DNA from: an uncultured Bacteroidota bacterium
GTDB lineage: Bacteria > Bacteroidota > Bacteroidia > 2-12-FULL-35-15
Reading direction: 5' to 3'
Length of the DNA stretch: 34,670 nucleotides
NCBI GenBank assembly: GCA_903870175.1
Contig: CAIQBY010000391.1
Span: forward strand, 1 to 34,670
How positions within the stretch are numbered: position 1 is the first letter of the stretch; each line of letters begins with the position of its first letter. A program made the translations under genes and the position numbers. This document shows positions 1 to 10,775 of this stretch, piece by piece. Under the pieces are notes generated by a model, which saw nothing but the letters and a program-made list of their open reading frames with translations, made no database searches and was not told where the DNA came from.

Positions 1-543
1 GAGAAAAGTGTAGACAGAATGATAACAATAATTGATGATTTGGAAGCAATATCACAATTAGAAACAGGTGAGTTACAAATAGAACCTGAGCGATTCGATA
101 TTACTTTATTGGCCAAAGACGTAATAGATGCTCAGGAAATGAAAGCAACTGCAAAAGGGATAATGCTCTCATTACAGGATGCAAATAAACCTGTTTTTGT
201 TTTTGCCGACCGTTTTAGAATTCGGCAGGTACTGGTAAATTTAATTGTTAATTCGGTTAAATATGGTAAAGAATATGGCGAGACAAAAGTTCGATTTTAT
301 GATTTAGGAAATAATATTTCTGTAGAAATTGCTGATAACGGAATTGGAATCGCCAATGAACATTTATCCCGTTTATTCGAACGGTTTTACAGAGTTGATA
401 AAAGCCGTTCAAGAGAACAAGGTGGAACAGGTTTAGGGCTAGCAATTGTGAAACATATTATCGAAGCCCACAACCAAACTATTAATGTTATGAGTACAGA
501 AGGTGTTGGAACTGTTTTTTCATTTACCCTTAAAAAGGGATAG
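1..543 (+). CDS. Sensor histidine kinase, C-terminal part (5' end outside window)
   Basis: Reading frame is open from base 1 (EKSVDRMITIIDDLEAIS..). Contains N box (VNLIVNSVKYG), DNGIGI and GTGLGLAIVKHIIEAH motifs of HATPase_c, PhoR-like. Confidence 0.93.
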   Translation, partial: EKSVDRMITIIDDLEAISQLETGELQIEPERFDITLLAKDVIDAQEMKATAKGIMLSLQDANKPVFVFADRFRIRQVLVNLIVNSVKYGKEYGETKVRFYDLGNNISVEIADNGIGIANEHLSRLFERFYRVDKSRSREQGGTGLGLAIVKHIIEAHNQTINVMSTEGVGTVFSFTLKKG

Positions 544-618
544 AAAAACAAACTTATATATTGACAAGAGGAACTAGTAATATTTAAAGTTAATAGGCGG
601 AATTAACGTGAATTCTAG

Positions 619-912
619 TTATTTTATTCCTGTGTTTTTCCCACGTTTCCCGTTTCCATTTGAAGGAGTAGAAAAACCATTCCCATCCACTTTATATTTA
701 TTTTTTCTCCTGTAGGCAGTTCCATTGTGAGCCATGTTTGGGTCTTTTTTGCGAGCATCGAAATGGTGCATTTGTGCCCGTGGCTTATCCGGGCGGTGAA
801 ACAAACGAGAGAAAAAATTACCCGATTTTGCACTGCTTTCTTTTCCTGCTTGGGAATAAGATGCGGTCGAGACACCTAAACAAAATATGGCAAATAAAAT
901 TACTTTTTTCAT
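619..912 (-). CDS. Small secreted/hypothetical protein
   Basis: 97-aa ORF with N-terminal signal-peptide-like segment (MKKVILFAIFCLGVSTASYSQ) and basic C-terminus. Confidence 0.6.
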   Translation of the reverse strand: MKKVILFAIFCLGVSTASYSQAGKESSAKSGNFFSRLFHRPDKPRAQMHHFDARKKDPNMAHNGTAYRRKNKYKVDGNGFSTPSNGNGKRGKNTGIK

Positions 913-1232
913 AAGGTCGGCAAACCTAATTAATTATTTATTACCGAATGCAAATTTTTATTAGAAGTTATCAAAAGTTTTTGTGTCTTGCCCAGACAAT
1001 AACAAATAGTTGAAAAACCAAACATTTCTTAATAATCAGTCAAAATTAGTCAAAAATCATGCAACAATTATACTTTATAAATTCTGATAATGATTCTAAA
1101 TCTATATTCGATAGAATTCGTTTCTTAAATGATTTGGAATAAATAGATTGAATTTATGCTGTAAGCGGAAGATGAAACATGTTTTCAAGAGTAAATCAGG
1201 TTTAAAATATAATTTTGTGCCACATTGCTTCT

Positions 1233-4200
1233 TTAAAAGTAAGCTCGTATTTGAGCCCCACCTGTATGTATAGCTTTTGTTCCCTCAGATTTTCGACCAT
1301 CATAAGTTATACTTAATTGCATATTTGCTGATAAATTCCGTTGATAAGCTATCCCCCATGTAATATTTTGCCCTTTTTTCAAAGCATCCAGCATTTCAAA
1401 TGCTAAGGAAGTATTTTGTTCAACAGCATTATATTTTATTTGTATATAATTCGCTTTAAAATTAAAACTCCCTTTATTCAGCACATTCCATTTTAATTCG
1501 GTACCATAATCCTGCAATATTGCCCTTTCCTGAATTAAGGAATCGGGGTTTGCGGTATTTTTCTTGTCACTATATTTAAATGAAACAGAAACTCGAAACG
1601 TGGTGTTTGGTTGATAATTAAATTTTGGTTCAAGTGAATAATACAGAATATTAAAATTTCGAGAACTGAAATACTGTGAATTATTTGCTTTAAGACCATT
1701 GATGCAATCAAGATTCCAGCTTAATTCTTTAATAATATTCCATCTGAATCGAGCTTCTTCATAAGAATTTTGACGAGATTCGAAACCATTAGTTAATAAG
1801 GATTTATTACGTATATCCTGATAAGAAATATCAACACCAAACACAGAACTCAATTGATTAAAAAATAATGTGTTTCTAAACGATGAGTTAAGTGTAACTA
1901 AGGTTTTAAATGCATTACTGCTGGTATCATTTGGAATAACCAAAAAAGGATTATACGCTTTTGTTAAATCACTTTCCAATGATTTTCTATCTACACGATA
2001 GGAAGTCTGGTCGGCAAACCGCGCAAGAAATTTCTTGAACCCTGTCTTAGTTGCCCACAAAACAGAAGGCTTTATCATTAATACTTCGCTGAACTGATTA
2101 TTATATGTTTTGATATAAGTGCTGGTCGGAGTAAATACTTTAATATAAGTTGCGAGGCTCGGAATAGGAGCCACTTCAAATTCATTTAATTGTTTTATTC
2201 CATCCCCATTGTAATCAATCCATTGATACACGCCCAACCCAGCGGCAACCTGAATATATGAATATTCTTTCTTCGCTTCCAGCCCCGACCCTATTTCATA
2301 AAATGAACTCGAAGAAATCAGGCCTTTCCATAATTTGAAACTATATTCAACTCTTGATACCAAAGAATTATCCGGCTTTTGAGGAGTCAATGCAGTGTCC
2401 CGTATGGTAAGGATTCTGTAGGAAGCATTTAATTTCAACTGGCTGTTTGGATTCTTTTTAAACTCAAGAAACCCGCCATAGTTTTGTGCAAGTGCCGACT
2501 GTACAAGTGACGTAGTGCCGTTATCATTATTTACTGCGAAATCAGTTCGCTGTTTATAATTAAGTCCATACCTGTTTTTAGTAGTATCTGCATTTTGAAT
2601 GTATGCCTGCCACTCCCAGAATTTATAACTGTTTGAAACAAGCGAATCTTTCTTCTTTAATGCGAATTTATTTTGTTCGAATTCATCTTTTAACCCAATA
2701 CTTATTTTTTTAATCTTTTGGGATACACCACTCTTATGCCTGTAAAAGTTAGTATTTGTAGCACTTGATGAATTGAGCAAACTTCCATCATACATTATAT
2801 TAAATCCTTTTTTGTTAAAATTTAAAGTGACATTATTCTTGTCGGCATTGTAATTTGTACCTTCAAGAAACGCATTGAATTTATATCCAATCATTCCAAT
2901 CCCTTTTTTTGTTAACGCAACAGACCCTCCAATTATATGCTGGTCATCCACAATAGCAGTTGTTCCCCTGTTCCAGTCCCTTTCAAATTCCACACTTCTA
3001 TATCGTTCAATTGGTGCGAAATATTTCTGAACGTATTCGTAATTTACATTACTAATCAGTACTGCACCTTTTTTAACACTATCAGTTGGGTCTTTTGTTG
3101 ACAAGGGAATTGAGTTATCGTAATTTAATTTAAAAGCATAACCTACATCATCTTTCTTGTCAATTGATGAAAAAGTATTTATGTCATTATTGCTTAAAGC
3201 AGCTTCAACAGTGAGTTTATTATTTTTATTGAATGCATATTCGAAGCCGGCAGTGACCATCTGGTTTTTTTTCGGTGTTATTAATTGTACCACAGGTTCA
3301 AAATTGCCGTGCAGCGAATCTCCTCCCGGACCAGTAGGCGCAACCCATTGAAACACTTTTCCATTTGCATTTGAAACCACCTGATTGTAATGCCCTTTGC
3401 CTGCACCCACATTGCTGAAGGATGCCTGAAAATGTGCTTTGGTACTATCCGTGCTATATACAAGAATGTTTTTGTAAAGAATACTATTGTAAGTAGTATC
3501 TATTTTTTTATACAACACCAATGAATTACTCCATGCTACACTATCAATACTTAGTTTTACAGCAGACGACAAAGTGTCTCCAACCCGAGCCATCAGTCTT
3601 TTATCATCATCTGTTAATGTTTGCTGTAAAGGTTGATTTTTACTATCCTGTTCTGAATATATGTGGAAATGAACCTTCAATTTGTTTTGTTCATAATCAT
3701 TTCCAAAATGGACCAATGAACGTGTGTAATTTTTATCTGAATATTGAAATTCCACTACAATTCTTTTGTCTTTAGTAATTAATTGTTTCGCAGTAAAAGT
3801 AAGTTCTCCAGTATTATAATTAATTATATAATCATTTTCCTGCCCACGTTCCATTCCTTTTCCATCAATATAAACTTTTTCCGAACCGGATAATATTATG
3901 ATGAATTGTTCATTTTCAGCACCTGTCAACCTATATGGCCCTTGATTCCCCTCAATTCCCTGGATTTGATTTCTAGCAAATTTCCCCTTTGATATTGCGG
4001 CACTAAATGATGTTTTATAAATACCCTGTTTTGCTTTAATTTTATTATCTTTATTTGTTTTAACCGCAGTTGCAAAACTAATTCCCTGTGCCTTTTTATT
4101 GAAATTCAAAAAATATCCTGTAGGTCTTGTCAATACAAAATCGCCTGCAATTAATTTTGAATTAGCGTTGGATAATTGTATAAATACCTTATCAAACTCC

Positions 4201-4853
4201 TGTAATTGCTGGGTGTTACCTTCAGGCTGTATTGGAATATTATTATCTGTAGCAGCCAATAGTATATCAATATTATTACCCAAATGCCCTGATAACTGCA
4301 AATTCAAATTGGAGTTTACAATCATGTCCTGATTATTTCCAACTGTGAATCCTCTTGAAATACTCCCGGTTTTATTGAGACCTTCCATCTTAAAAATATC
4401 ATCGTTTTCAGATTTAATATCATAGCTGAACGGGTTTGTATTGCCAAACAAATCAGGTTTTATTCGGTTAATGTCTTTATGTTTTGTTGTTTCAGAAAAT
4501 AAGTATGGAAAGGTTTTGTAAGATGAAATCAAGTTTGAAGAGATATTATTCTCATTTAATTTTTTTCTGTCCAGAATTAATTTTCCCTCCGAATACTTGA
4601 CTTTATAATATGTGGAATCGAGCAGTTTACCATCTGAAGTGCCAAGTGTGAAAGTTCCGGGAACAATGCTTAAAGTATCAATTTGAATGGTGTCTTTAAG
4701 CATGTCTATAGTTTTAATACGAACGTTTCCTGCATGCTGAGAAAAGCAATTCACAGCAACCAAAACCAATATAAAAACCAGACACTTTTTAAAATTCACA
4801 GATTTAAAGTTACTAATTATGTGGTAACAAAAGCATTTTATACTTTTGTCCAA
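1233..4853 (-). CDS. Large outer-membrane/cell-surface protein of unknown function (beta-barrel-like)
   Basis: 1206-aa ORF with hydrophobic N-terminal signal. 'GSISRGFTVGNNQDMIVNSNLNLQLSG' resembles segments I associate with SprA-type Bacteroidota OM proteins. Alternating beta-strand pattern and terminal aromatic (..AQIRAYF). Confidence 0.75.
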   Translation of the reverse strand: MDKSIKCFCYHIISNFKSVNFKKCLVFILVLVAVNCFSQHAGNVRIKTIDMLKDTIQIDTLSIVPGTFTLGTSDGKLLDSTYYKVKYSEGKLILDRKKLNENNISSNLISSYKTFPYLFSETTKHKDINRIKPDLFGNTNPFSYDIKSENDDIFKMEGLNKTGSISRGFTVGNNQDMIVNSNLNLQLSGHLGNNIDILLAATDNNIPIQPEGNTQQLQEFDKVFIQLSNANSKLIAGDFVLTRPTGYFLNFNKKAQGISFATAVKTNKDNKIKAKQGIYKTSFSAAISKGKFARNQIQGIEGNQGPYRLTGAENEQFIIILSGSEKVYIDGKGMERGQENDYIINYNTGELTFTAKQLITKDKRIVVEFQYSDKNYTRSLVHFGNDYEQNKLKVHFHIYSEQDSKNQPLQQTLTDDDKRLMARVGDTLSSAVKLSIDSVAWSNSLVLYKKIDTTYNSILYKNILVYSTDSTKAHFQASFSNVGAGKGHYNQVVSNANGKVFQWVAPTGPGGDSLHGNFEPVVQLITPKKNQMVTAGFEYAFNKNNKLTVEAALSNNDINTFSSIDKKDDVGYAFKLNYDNSIPLSTKDPTDSVKKGAVLISNVNYEYVQKYFAPIERYRSVEFERDWNRGTTAIVDDQHIIGGSVALTKKGIGMIGYKFNAFLEGTNYNADKNNVTLNFNKKGFNIMYDGSLLNSSSATNTNFYRHKSGVSQKIKKISIGLKDEFEQNKFALKKKDSLVSNSYKFWEWQAYIQNADTTKNRYGLNYKQRTDFAVNNDNGTTSLVQSALAQNYGGFLEFKKNPNSQLKLNASYRILTIRDTALTPQKPDNSLVSRVEYSFKLWKGLISSSSFYEIGSGLEAKKEYSYIQVAAGLGVYQWIDYNGDGIKQLNEFEVAPIPSLATYIKVFTPTSTYIKTYNNQFSEVLMIKPSVLWATKTGFKKFLARFADQTSYRVDRKSLESDLTKAYNPFLVIPNDTSSNAFKTLVTLNSSFRNTLFFNQLSSVFGVDISYQDIRNKSLLTNGFESRQNSYEEARFRWNIIKELSWNLDCINGLKANNSQYFSSRNFNILYYSLEPKFNYQPNTTFRVSVSFKYSDKKNTANPDSLIQERAILQDYGTELKWNVLNKGSFNFKANYIQIKYNAVEQNTSLAFEMLDALKKGQNITWGIAYQRNLSANMQLSITYDGRKSEGTKAIHTGGAQIRAYF

Positions 4854-4872
4854 TATAATATAACGAAAAAAG

Positions 4873-5640
4873 ATGAAAAAAATTGTTACCTATAATCTGA
4901 ACGGCATTCGTTCTGCGATGAGCAAAGGATTAATCGATTGGTTAAAAGCAACCGATCCGGATATATTGTGTGTTCAGGAATTAAAAGCCGAGCCGGGACA
5001 ATTGGATTTAAAGATATTTGAAGATGCCGGCTATCATCATTACTGGTATCCCGCTCAGAAAAAGGGATACAGCGGTGTAGCGATTTTCTCAAAAACCAAA
5101 CCTGACCATGTTGAATATGGATGCGGCATTGCCGAATATGACTTTGAAGGGCGGGTTATACGTGCGGATTATGGTGATGTTTCCGTACTCAGTGTTTACC
5201 ATCCGAGCGGCAGTAGCGGAGAAGAAAGACAGGCATTCAAGATGAAATGGCTGGCTGACTTTCAAAAATATATTGACAAGCTAAAAAAAGAACGTCCTAA
5301 ACTTATTATTTGCGGTGATTATAATATCTGTCATCAGCCTATCGATATTCATAATCCAAAGAGCAATGCCAACAGCAGTGGGTTTTTACCTGAGGAACGC
5401 GAATGGATTGATTCGTTTATGAAATCCGGATTTGTGGATAGTTACAGGCACTTTAATAAAGAACCACATAATTATACATGGTGGAGTTTCAGGTTTAATT
5501 CGAGAGCGAAAAATCTTGGGTGGCGTATTGATTATAATCTTGTAAGTGAAAATTTAAAATCAAAGATGACACGTGTTGCAATTTTGCCCGAAGCAAAACA
5601 TTCGGATCATTGTCCTTGCGTTTTGGAAATTGATTTTTAA
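4873..5640 (+). CDS. xth: Exodeoxyribonuclease III (XthA-type AP endonuclease)
   Basis: KIVTYNLNGIRSAMSKG, DILCVQELKA, GDYNICHQPIDIHNP, SDHCPCVLEI motifs. Confidence 0.93.
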   Translation: MKKIVTYNLNGIRSAMSKGLIDWLKATDPDILCVQELKAEPGQLDLKIFEDAGYHHYWYPAQKKGYSGVAIFSKTKPDHVEYGCGIAEYDFEGRVIRADYGDVSVLSVYHPSGSSGEERQAFKMKWLADFQKYIDKLKKERPKLIICGDYNICHQPIDIHNPKSNANSSGFLPEEREWIDSFMKSGFVDSYRHFNKEPHNYTWWSFRFNSRAKNLGWRIDYNLVSENLKSKMTRVAILPEAKHSDHCPCVLEIDF

Positions 5641-6634
5641 AAAGCCGCTTCTAAATTTTTGTAGGCTTCCTCTGTTTCTTTTTTTATTCGTTCCACAATT
5701 TCTTTTACAGAAATTATGTCTTCGATTAATTCTACACTTTGACCGGCACACCATAAAGTATTATAATTACCGGGGTGAATGGACGATTCAAGCTTTTTCA
5801 TTCCGCTTATCTGAACCCACATTTTAAAATACTTTTTGGTTGTAGAATTTGTTGAAAGTAACTTTTCAAACCAATTTTGTTTGTAGCCAATTTTCTTCGC
5901 GAAAGGCGTATTAATAATAGTACAAGGCGTTCCGGATATTTTCTCCGTCAGAACAATATCATTCATTTCAGAAGTTACAATCGCATTTTTATATTCATTG
6001 CTCACTCCTGCTTCAATAGTAGCAATAAAACGGGTGCCTACTGAAACACCAGCTGCACCAACTGCAATCATTGATAAAACTCCTGCACCAGTTGCTATTC
6101 CGCCTGCGGCAATAACCATTGTGTTTGGAAAATTTTGATGCAGAGAAGGCACAAGAACCTGCAACGGATTTGGCCCTGCATGCCCGCCAGCGCCCTGCCC
6201 TACTGCAATAAATCCATCACAGCCAAGTTCAAAACATTTTTGAGCGTGAACAATATTTGTAACATCACAAAATACTTTTGCTCCATAACTATGCGCCTGT
6301 TCAATCACCTGCTTTGGGTTACCTAGAGAAGTGATATAAAAGGGAACCTTTTTCTCAACGCATATTTTCAAATGTTTTTCGTAAAGCGGATTTGTTTTTT
6401 GAACAATCAAGTTTACACCATAAGTTCCTTTTGCTTTTAATTTGCTTTTTTCTTCATTCAGTAAATCCAAAACAGCTTCCAGTTCACCTTCCTTCCGGTA
6501 ATTTAAAGTGGGAAACGCTCCTGCAATCCCGCAATTCATGGCAGCTTTTAACATTGGTTCGTTACTTACCAAAAACATTGGTGCCATTATCATTGGGAAA
6601 TCTATTGCCAAACTTTCAGTCAGTTTTGTTTTCA
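5637..6634 (-). CDS. Nitronate monooxygenase / 2-nitropropane dioxygenase-like FMN protein
   Basis: PMIMAPMFLVSN, GxGAGGHAGPNP, AAGGIATGAGVLSMIAVGAAGVSVGTRFIAT motifs. Likely start at MKTKLTES (6634) rather than 6662. Overlaps xth stop by 4 nt, convergent. Confidence 0.88.
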
Positions 6635-6771
6635 TATTAAAAGAATAAAGTGTTTTAATCAAAAATTTAAATTATTTTTGACTGCGTAAAGGTATTAATT
6701 TGACGATTTGAAAATTAAAATTTGAGAATGATAATGTTGAATTACTAATAAACAAATTAACACATACACAA

Positions 6772-8550
6772 ATGTCAGTAACAAGAATTTTTGATATCAT
6801 CCCTCAACTGCTTGAGAAGTACAATAAACCGAACGCTTTAGCTGCAAAAGAAAATGGGAAATGGGTGGAATACTCTACCCGGCAATTTGCTGATTCGGTG
6901 AATTATTTGAGTTATGGTTTGTTTAATTTGGGGATTGAGCGTGAAGACAAAATCGGAATTATTTCGAACAACAGACCGGAATGGAATTTTGCCGATTACG
7001 CTATTCAGCAGTCGGGATGTGTGAGTGTGCCTATTTATCCGACTATCAGTGAAAACGATTTGAATTTTATTTTTAGTGATGCGAAGATTAAATATGTGTT
7101 TGTTTCTACTGTTGACTTATATAATAAAGTAAAAGCTGTTGCTGTAAACTGCCCTTCCGTAAAAGGAATTTATACTTTTAATAAAGTGGAAGGTGCAAAA
7201 CACTGGACTGAACTATTAAACGACGGCATTAAAAATCCAAAGGAAAAAGAAATAGAAGCTATTAAAAGTACTATTAAACCGAACGATTTATTTTCGATAC
7301 TTTATACTTCGGGCACTACCGGAAATCCAAAAGGAGTAATGCTTTCGCACAATAATTTAATAAGCAATTCAATTGCCTGTAAAGTACTTTGTCCGTTTGC
7401 TGCCGACTGGAAAGCGTTAAGTTTTCTGCCCTTGAATCATGTGTACGAACGGATGTTAAACACGTTGTATTTATATCTGGGAGTTTCCATTTACTACGCT
7501 GAAAGCATTGATGCTGTTGGAGAAAACTTAAAGGAAGTGAAGCCTCAAATATTTGTGACCGTACCAAGATTGCTTGAAAAAGTATATGATAAGATTATCG
7601 CAAAAGGTGCTGAACTAAGCGGAATGAAGAAAGTGATTTTCTTCTGGGCTGTTAATTTAGGGTTGCGGTTTGAGCTGAATGGCGCCAATGGATGGTGGTA
7701 CGAGTTACAGTTAAAGATTGCAAACAAACTGGTTTTCTCGAAATGGAGAGAAGCGTTGGGAGGAAATATAGTAGCTGTAGCGTCGGGTGGTGCCGCGCTG
7801 CAGCCTCGACTGGCACGTGTTTTTAATGCTGCCCGTATTCCATGTCTCGAAGGGTATGGATTAACTGAAACGTCTCCTGTGATCGCTGTAAATAATTTTA
7901 CTCCTAACAGTATTTGCTTTGGAACAGTTGGCCCTGTTATAGAACACGTTACTGTTTCATTTGCTGAAGACGGCGAAATACTGGTGAAAGGACCCAATGT
8001 GATGCTTGGATATTTTAACCGGCCTGATGCCACAGCCGAATCAATTGATAAAGACGGATGGTTTCATACCGGCGATATCGGTGAGTTTGTGGACAACCGC
8101 TTTTTGAAAATTACTGATCGTAAAAAAGAAATATTCAAAACATCCGGAGGGAAATATATTGCTCCGGTAATGATTGAAAACAAACTTAAAGAATCTCCTT
8201 TCATTGAGCAGGTAATGGTTATCGGAGAAAATGAAAAGTATGCTTCCGCACTTATTGTTCCTGCTTTTGCTTATTTAAAAGAATATTGCAAACGTCATAA
8301 TATTGAATTTACAAGTAATGAAGCGTTGATTCAAAATCAGGAAATAAAAGCCAGAATAGTGGAGGAAGTGGAAAAAGTAAATAAACAACTGGCACATTAC
8401 GAAACAATAAAACGCCCTGAATTACTAGCGCGCGAATGGTCGATAGATAAGAATGAAATGACTCCCAAGCTTTCATTAAAACGGAAAATTATTATGACGG
8501 CCAACAAAGATTTAATCGCTAAAATATATGGCGGTGGCGGCAGTGATTAA
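6772..8550 (+). CDS. Long-chain-fatty-acid--CoA ligase (AMP-binding)
   Basis: YTSGTTGNPKGVMLSH (AMP-binding P-loop), EGYGLTETSPV, GWFHTGDIG, ITDRKKEIFKTSGGKYIAP motifs. Confidence 0.94.
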   Translation: MSVTRIFDIIPQLLEKYNKPNALAAKENGKWVEYSTRQFADSVNYLSYGLFNLGIEREDKIGIISNNRPEWNFADYAIQQSGCVSVPIYPTISENDLNFIFSDAKIKYVFVSTVDLYNKVKAVAVNCPSVKGIYTFNKVEGAKHWTELLNDGIKNPKEKEIEAIKSTIKPNDLFSILYTSGTTGNPKGVMLSHNNLISNSIACKVLCPFAADWKALSFLPLNHVYERMLNTLYLYLGVSIYYAESIDAVGENLKEVKPQIFVTVPRLLEKVYDKIIAKGAELSGMKKVIFFWAVNLGLRFELNGANGWWYELQLKIANKLVFSKWREALGGNIVAVASGGAALQPRLARVFNAARIPCLEGYGLTETSPVIAVNNFTPNSICFGTVGPVIEHVTVSFAEDGEILVKGPNVMLGYFNRPDATAESIDKDGWFHTGDIGEFVDNRFLKITDRKKEIFKTSGGKYIAPVMIENKLKESPFIEQVMVIGENEKYASALIVPAFAYLKEYCKRHNIEFTSNEALIQNQEIKARIVEEVEKVNKQLAHYETIKRPELLAREWSIDKNEMTPKLSLKRKIIMTANKDLIAKIYGGGGSD

Positions 8551-8575
8551 TAAGAAATAGACCACTCCCCTTTGT

Positions 8576-8691
8576 CCCCTCTCCTTGAAAAAAGGAGAGG
8601 GGGTGATAGGTGAAACAAGAAATGAATAAAAAATGTAACATACAAAGTCCTTCACATACAGCCTCCCCTCTCCTTTTTTCAAGGAGAGGGG
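8576..8691. repeat. Pair of inverted REP-like palindromes
   Basis: 27-nt cccctctccttgaaaaaaggagagggg at 8576-8602. Exact reverse complement cccctctccttttttcaaggagagggg at 8665-8691. Each copy is also self-complementary. Confidence 0.85.
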
Positions 8692-8718
8692 CTGGGGGTG
8701 AGGTAGAACAACTATTTT

Positions 8719-10665
8719 ATGGCATCTCCTAAAAACAATAAGAATAAAAACACCAGGCCGGTTGCAGCTAAAGCAAGTAGCAAAGCTATTGACAGGAAAC
8801 TAATTATCAGGCTTTCTCTTTTCCTGTTTATCATTTCATTTCTTCTTTATGTAAATACGTTGCATCATAATTATGTGCTGGATGATGCAGCTGTGATTAA
8901 AGAGAATACGCTTACAAAGGGCGGCATTCACTCCATTCCGAAAATATTATCATCCTGTTATCGCGAAGGATATGTAAATAATGACCACGGAATTTATCGT
9001 CCGCTTACTAAAGTTATGTTTGCCATTGAATGGCAGATAGCGCCAAACAAACCATTTTTAGGGCATTTGATGAATGTTATTTTTTATTCGCTTACCTGCG
9101 TATTTCTTTTTATGGTGCTGCTGAGGTTTATTAAAATCAATGTTTATATTTTATTCTTTGCTGCATTACTCTTTGCTGTTCATCCTATACATACCGAAGT
9201 TGTGGCGAATATCAAGAGCAGGGATGAAATTATGAGTGCTTTCTTTTTATTGATTTCGCTGCTTGCGATTCATAAATATATTATTAACCGGAAAATACTG
9301 TTATTGATTTCTTCGTTAATCAGTTTCTTTCTTGCACTGTTATCAAAGGAATCAGCGATAATGTATGTGGCAATTGTTCCGCTGGTAATTTATTATTTTG
9401 CAGAAACAAGTGTGAAGGAAAACCTGAAAGTAACTGCTTTGACAGCTGTTACAGCCATCGCCTATTTATGTCTTCATCTTAAAGTGATGGGTGCAATTGG
9501 TATCCCGAACATACATCCTACAGATAATTCGCTGCTGATGGCAACCAACTTCTTTCAGCAAAAAGCAACTGCTGTTTATATTTTAGGAAAGTATTTATTG
9601 CTCTTATTTTTCCCTCATCCATTGTCAAGCGATTATTCTTTCAGCACTATTCCTATCGTTACTTCGGCAGGCAATGCAGGGTTTTTACTGGCTTTTCTTA
9701 TTCACATTTCCTTATTGATATATGCGATAATGAAATTTAAACAGAAACAATTTCTTTCCTTTTGTATCCTGTTTTATCTGGTAAGTATTTCCATTGCTTC
9801 CAATATGTTTATGATTATCGGAACCAATATGGCTGAACGTCTTTTGTTTTTTCCTTCCATCGCCTTTTCACTGGCAATAGCTTATTTTGTTGGCAAGCTG
9901 GCGAAGCTGGATTTCAAAATTCTTTATCCTAAAATGAATATTATTTTAAAGGCAAACAAATTGGTGATGCTTGTTTTCGGTGTTATATTAATATTGTTCT
10001 CGATGAAAACAATTGCCAGAAATAAAGTATGGCAAAACGGAGTATTATTATACGAAACTGATTTGAAAACAGTGCCCAACAGCACTCACCTTTTGCTTTT
10101 TCATGCTGATAATTTAACCTTGAAAGACTCATTAATAGGGCTAAGTGACGAGGCAAGAAAAATGAGGTTTGCTACCGCGCAAAAAGAAATTGACAAGCTG
10201 CTTAATATTTATGAAATGATGCCTGATGCGCATAATGTGGCTGGCAGAATTTGGTACGAATATAAAAATTATGATTCGGCATATAAGGAATACAGCCGCG
10301 CTTTGTATCTTAATTCGGGCACTGCATCGTATCACAATAATGTGGCTACCTGTTATTTCTCCACCGGAAAGTTCAGAGAAGCTGCTAAAGAATTTAAACA
10401 ATCAACTCAACTTAATCCCAACGATGCCGATGTTTTCTGTAATCTTGGAAGTGCGTATGGCGAGATTGGGCAAGGCTTTTTAAGAAATAAAGTGAGCGAC
10501 AGTGCACTTATTTATTTACATCTTGCCATTGATAATTTCACTATTGCAACTCAGAAAAAGCCTGACTATAAATCTGCTTTCCAGTTTTTAGGACTTACTT
10601 ATAATAGTATTGGAGATACCATAAATGGTCAAAAATATCTAAATGTTGCCAATCAACTAAAATAG
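8719..10665 (+). CDS. Multi-pass membrane protein with C-terminal TPRs, TMTC-like (glycosyltransferase-39-like)
   Basis: NYVLDDAAVIKEN, YRPLTKVMFAIEW, FAVHPIHTEVVANIKSRDEIMS in a polytopic N-terminal half; TPR pattern in the C-terminal ~180 aa. Confidence 0.85.
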   Translation: MASPKNNKNKNTRPVAAKASSKAIDRKLIIRLSLFLFIISFLLYVNTLHHNYVLDDAAVIKENTLTKGGIHSIPKILSSCYREGYVNNDHGIYRPLTKVMFAIEWQIAPNKPFLGHLMNVIFYSLTCVFLFMVLLRFIKINVYILFFAALLFAVHPIHTEVVANIKSRDEIMSAFFLLISLLAIHKYIINRKILLLISSLISFFLALLSKESAIMYVAIVPLVIYYFAETSVKENLKVTALTAVTAIAYLCLHLKVMGAIGIPNIHPTDNSLLMATNFFQQKATAVYILGKYLLLLFFPHPLSSDYSFSTIPIVTSAGNAGFLLAFLIHISLLIYAIMKFKQKQFLSFCILFYLVSISIASNMFMIIGTNMAERLLFFPSIAFSLAIAYFVGKLAKLDFKILYPKMNIILKANKLVMLVFGVILILFSMKTIARNKVWQNGVLLYETDLKTVPNSTHLLLFHADNLTLKDSLIGLSDEARKMRFATAQKEIDKLLNIYEMMPDAHNVAGRIWYEYKNYDSAYKEYSRALYLNSGTASYHNNVATCYFSTGKFREAAKEFKQSTQLNPNDADVFCNLGSAYGEIGQGFLRNKVSDSALIYLHLAIDNFTIATQKKPDYKSAFQFLGLTYNSIGDTINGQKYLNVANQLK

Positions 10666-10707
10666 TTTATTGGTCATTAGTCATTGGTTTATTAGTTTCT
10701 GTAATAA

Positions 10708-10738
10708 AAAAAGTCCTGTATTTCTACAGGACTTTTTT
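10708..10738. terminator. Rho-independent terminator, possibly bidirectional
   Basis: aaaaaaagtcctgta-ttt-ctacaggactttttt between convergent genes. Confidence 0.85.
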
Positions 10739-10775
10739 ATTTTATTATAATCCATCAAAGTTTATTTTTCGGAAA

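Noticed and set aside
6692-6760. atttgaaaatt/gatttg-rich AT repeats near 6700, 33060 and 34570
   Set aside because: Short low-complexity AT similarity only; not enough to define an element by eye.
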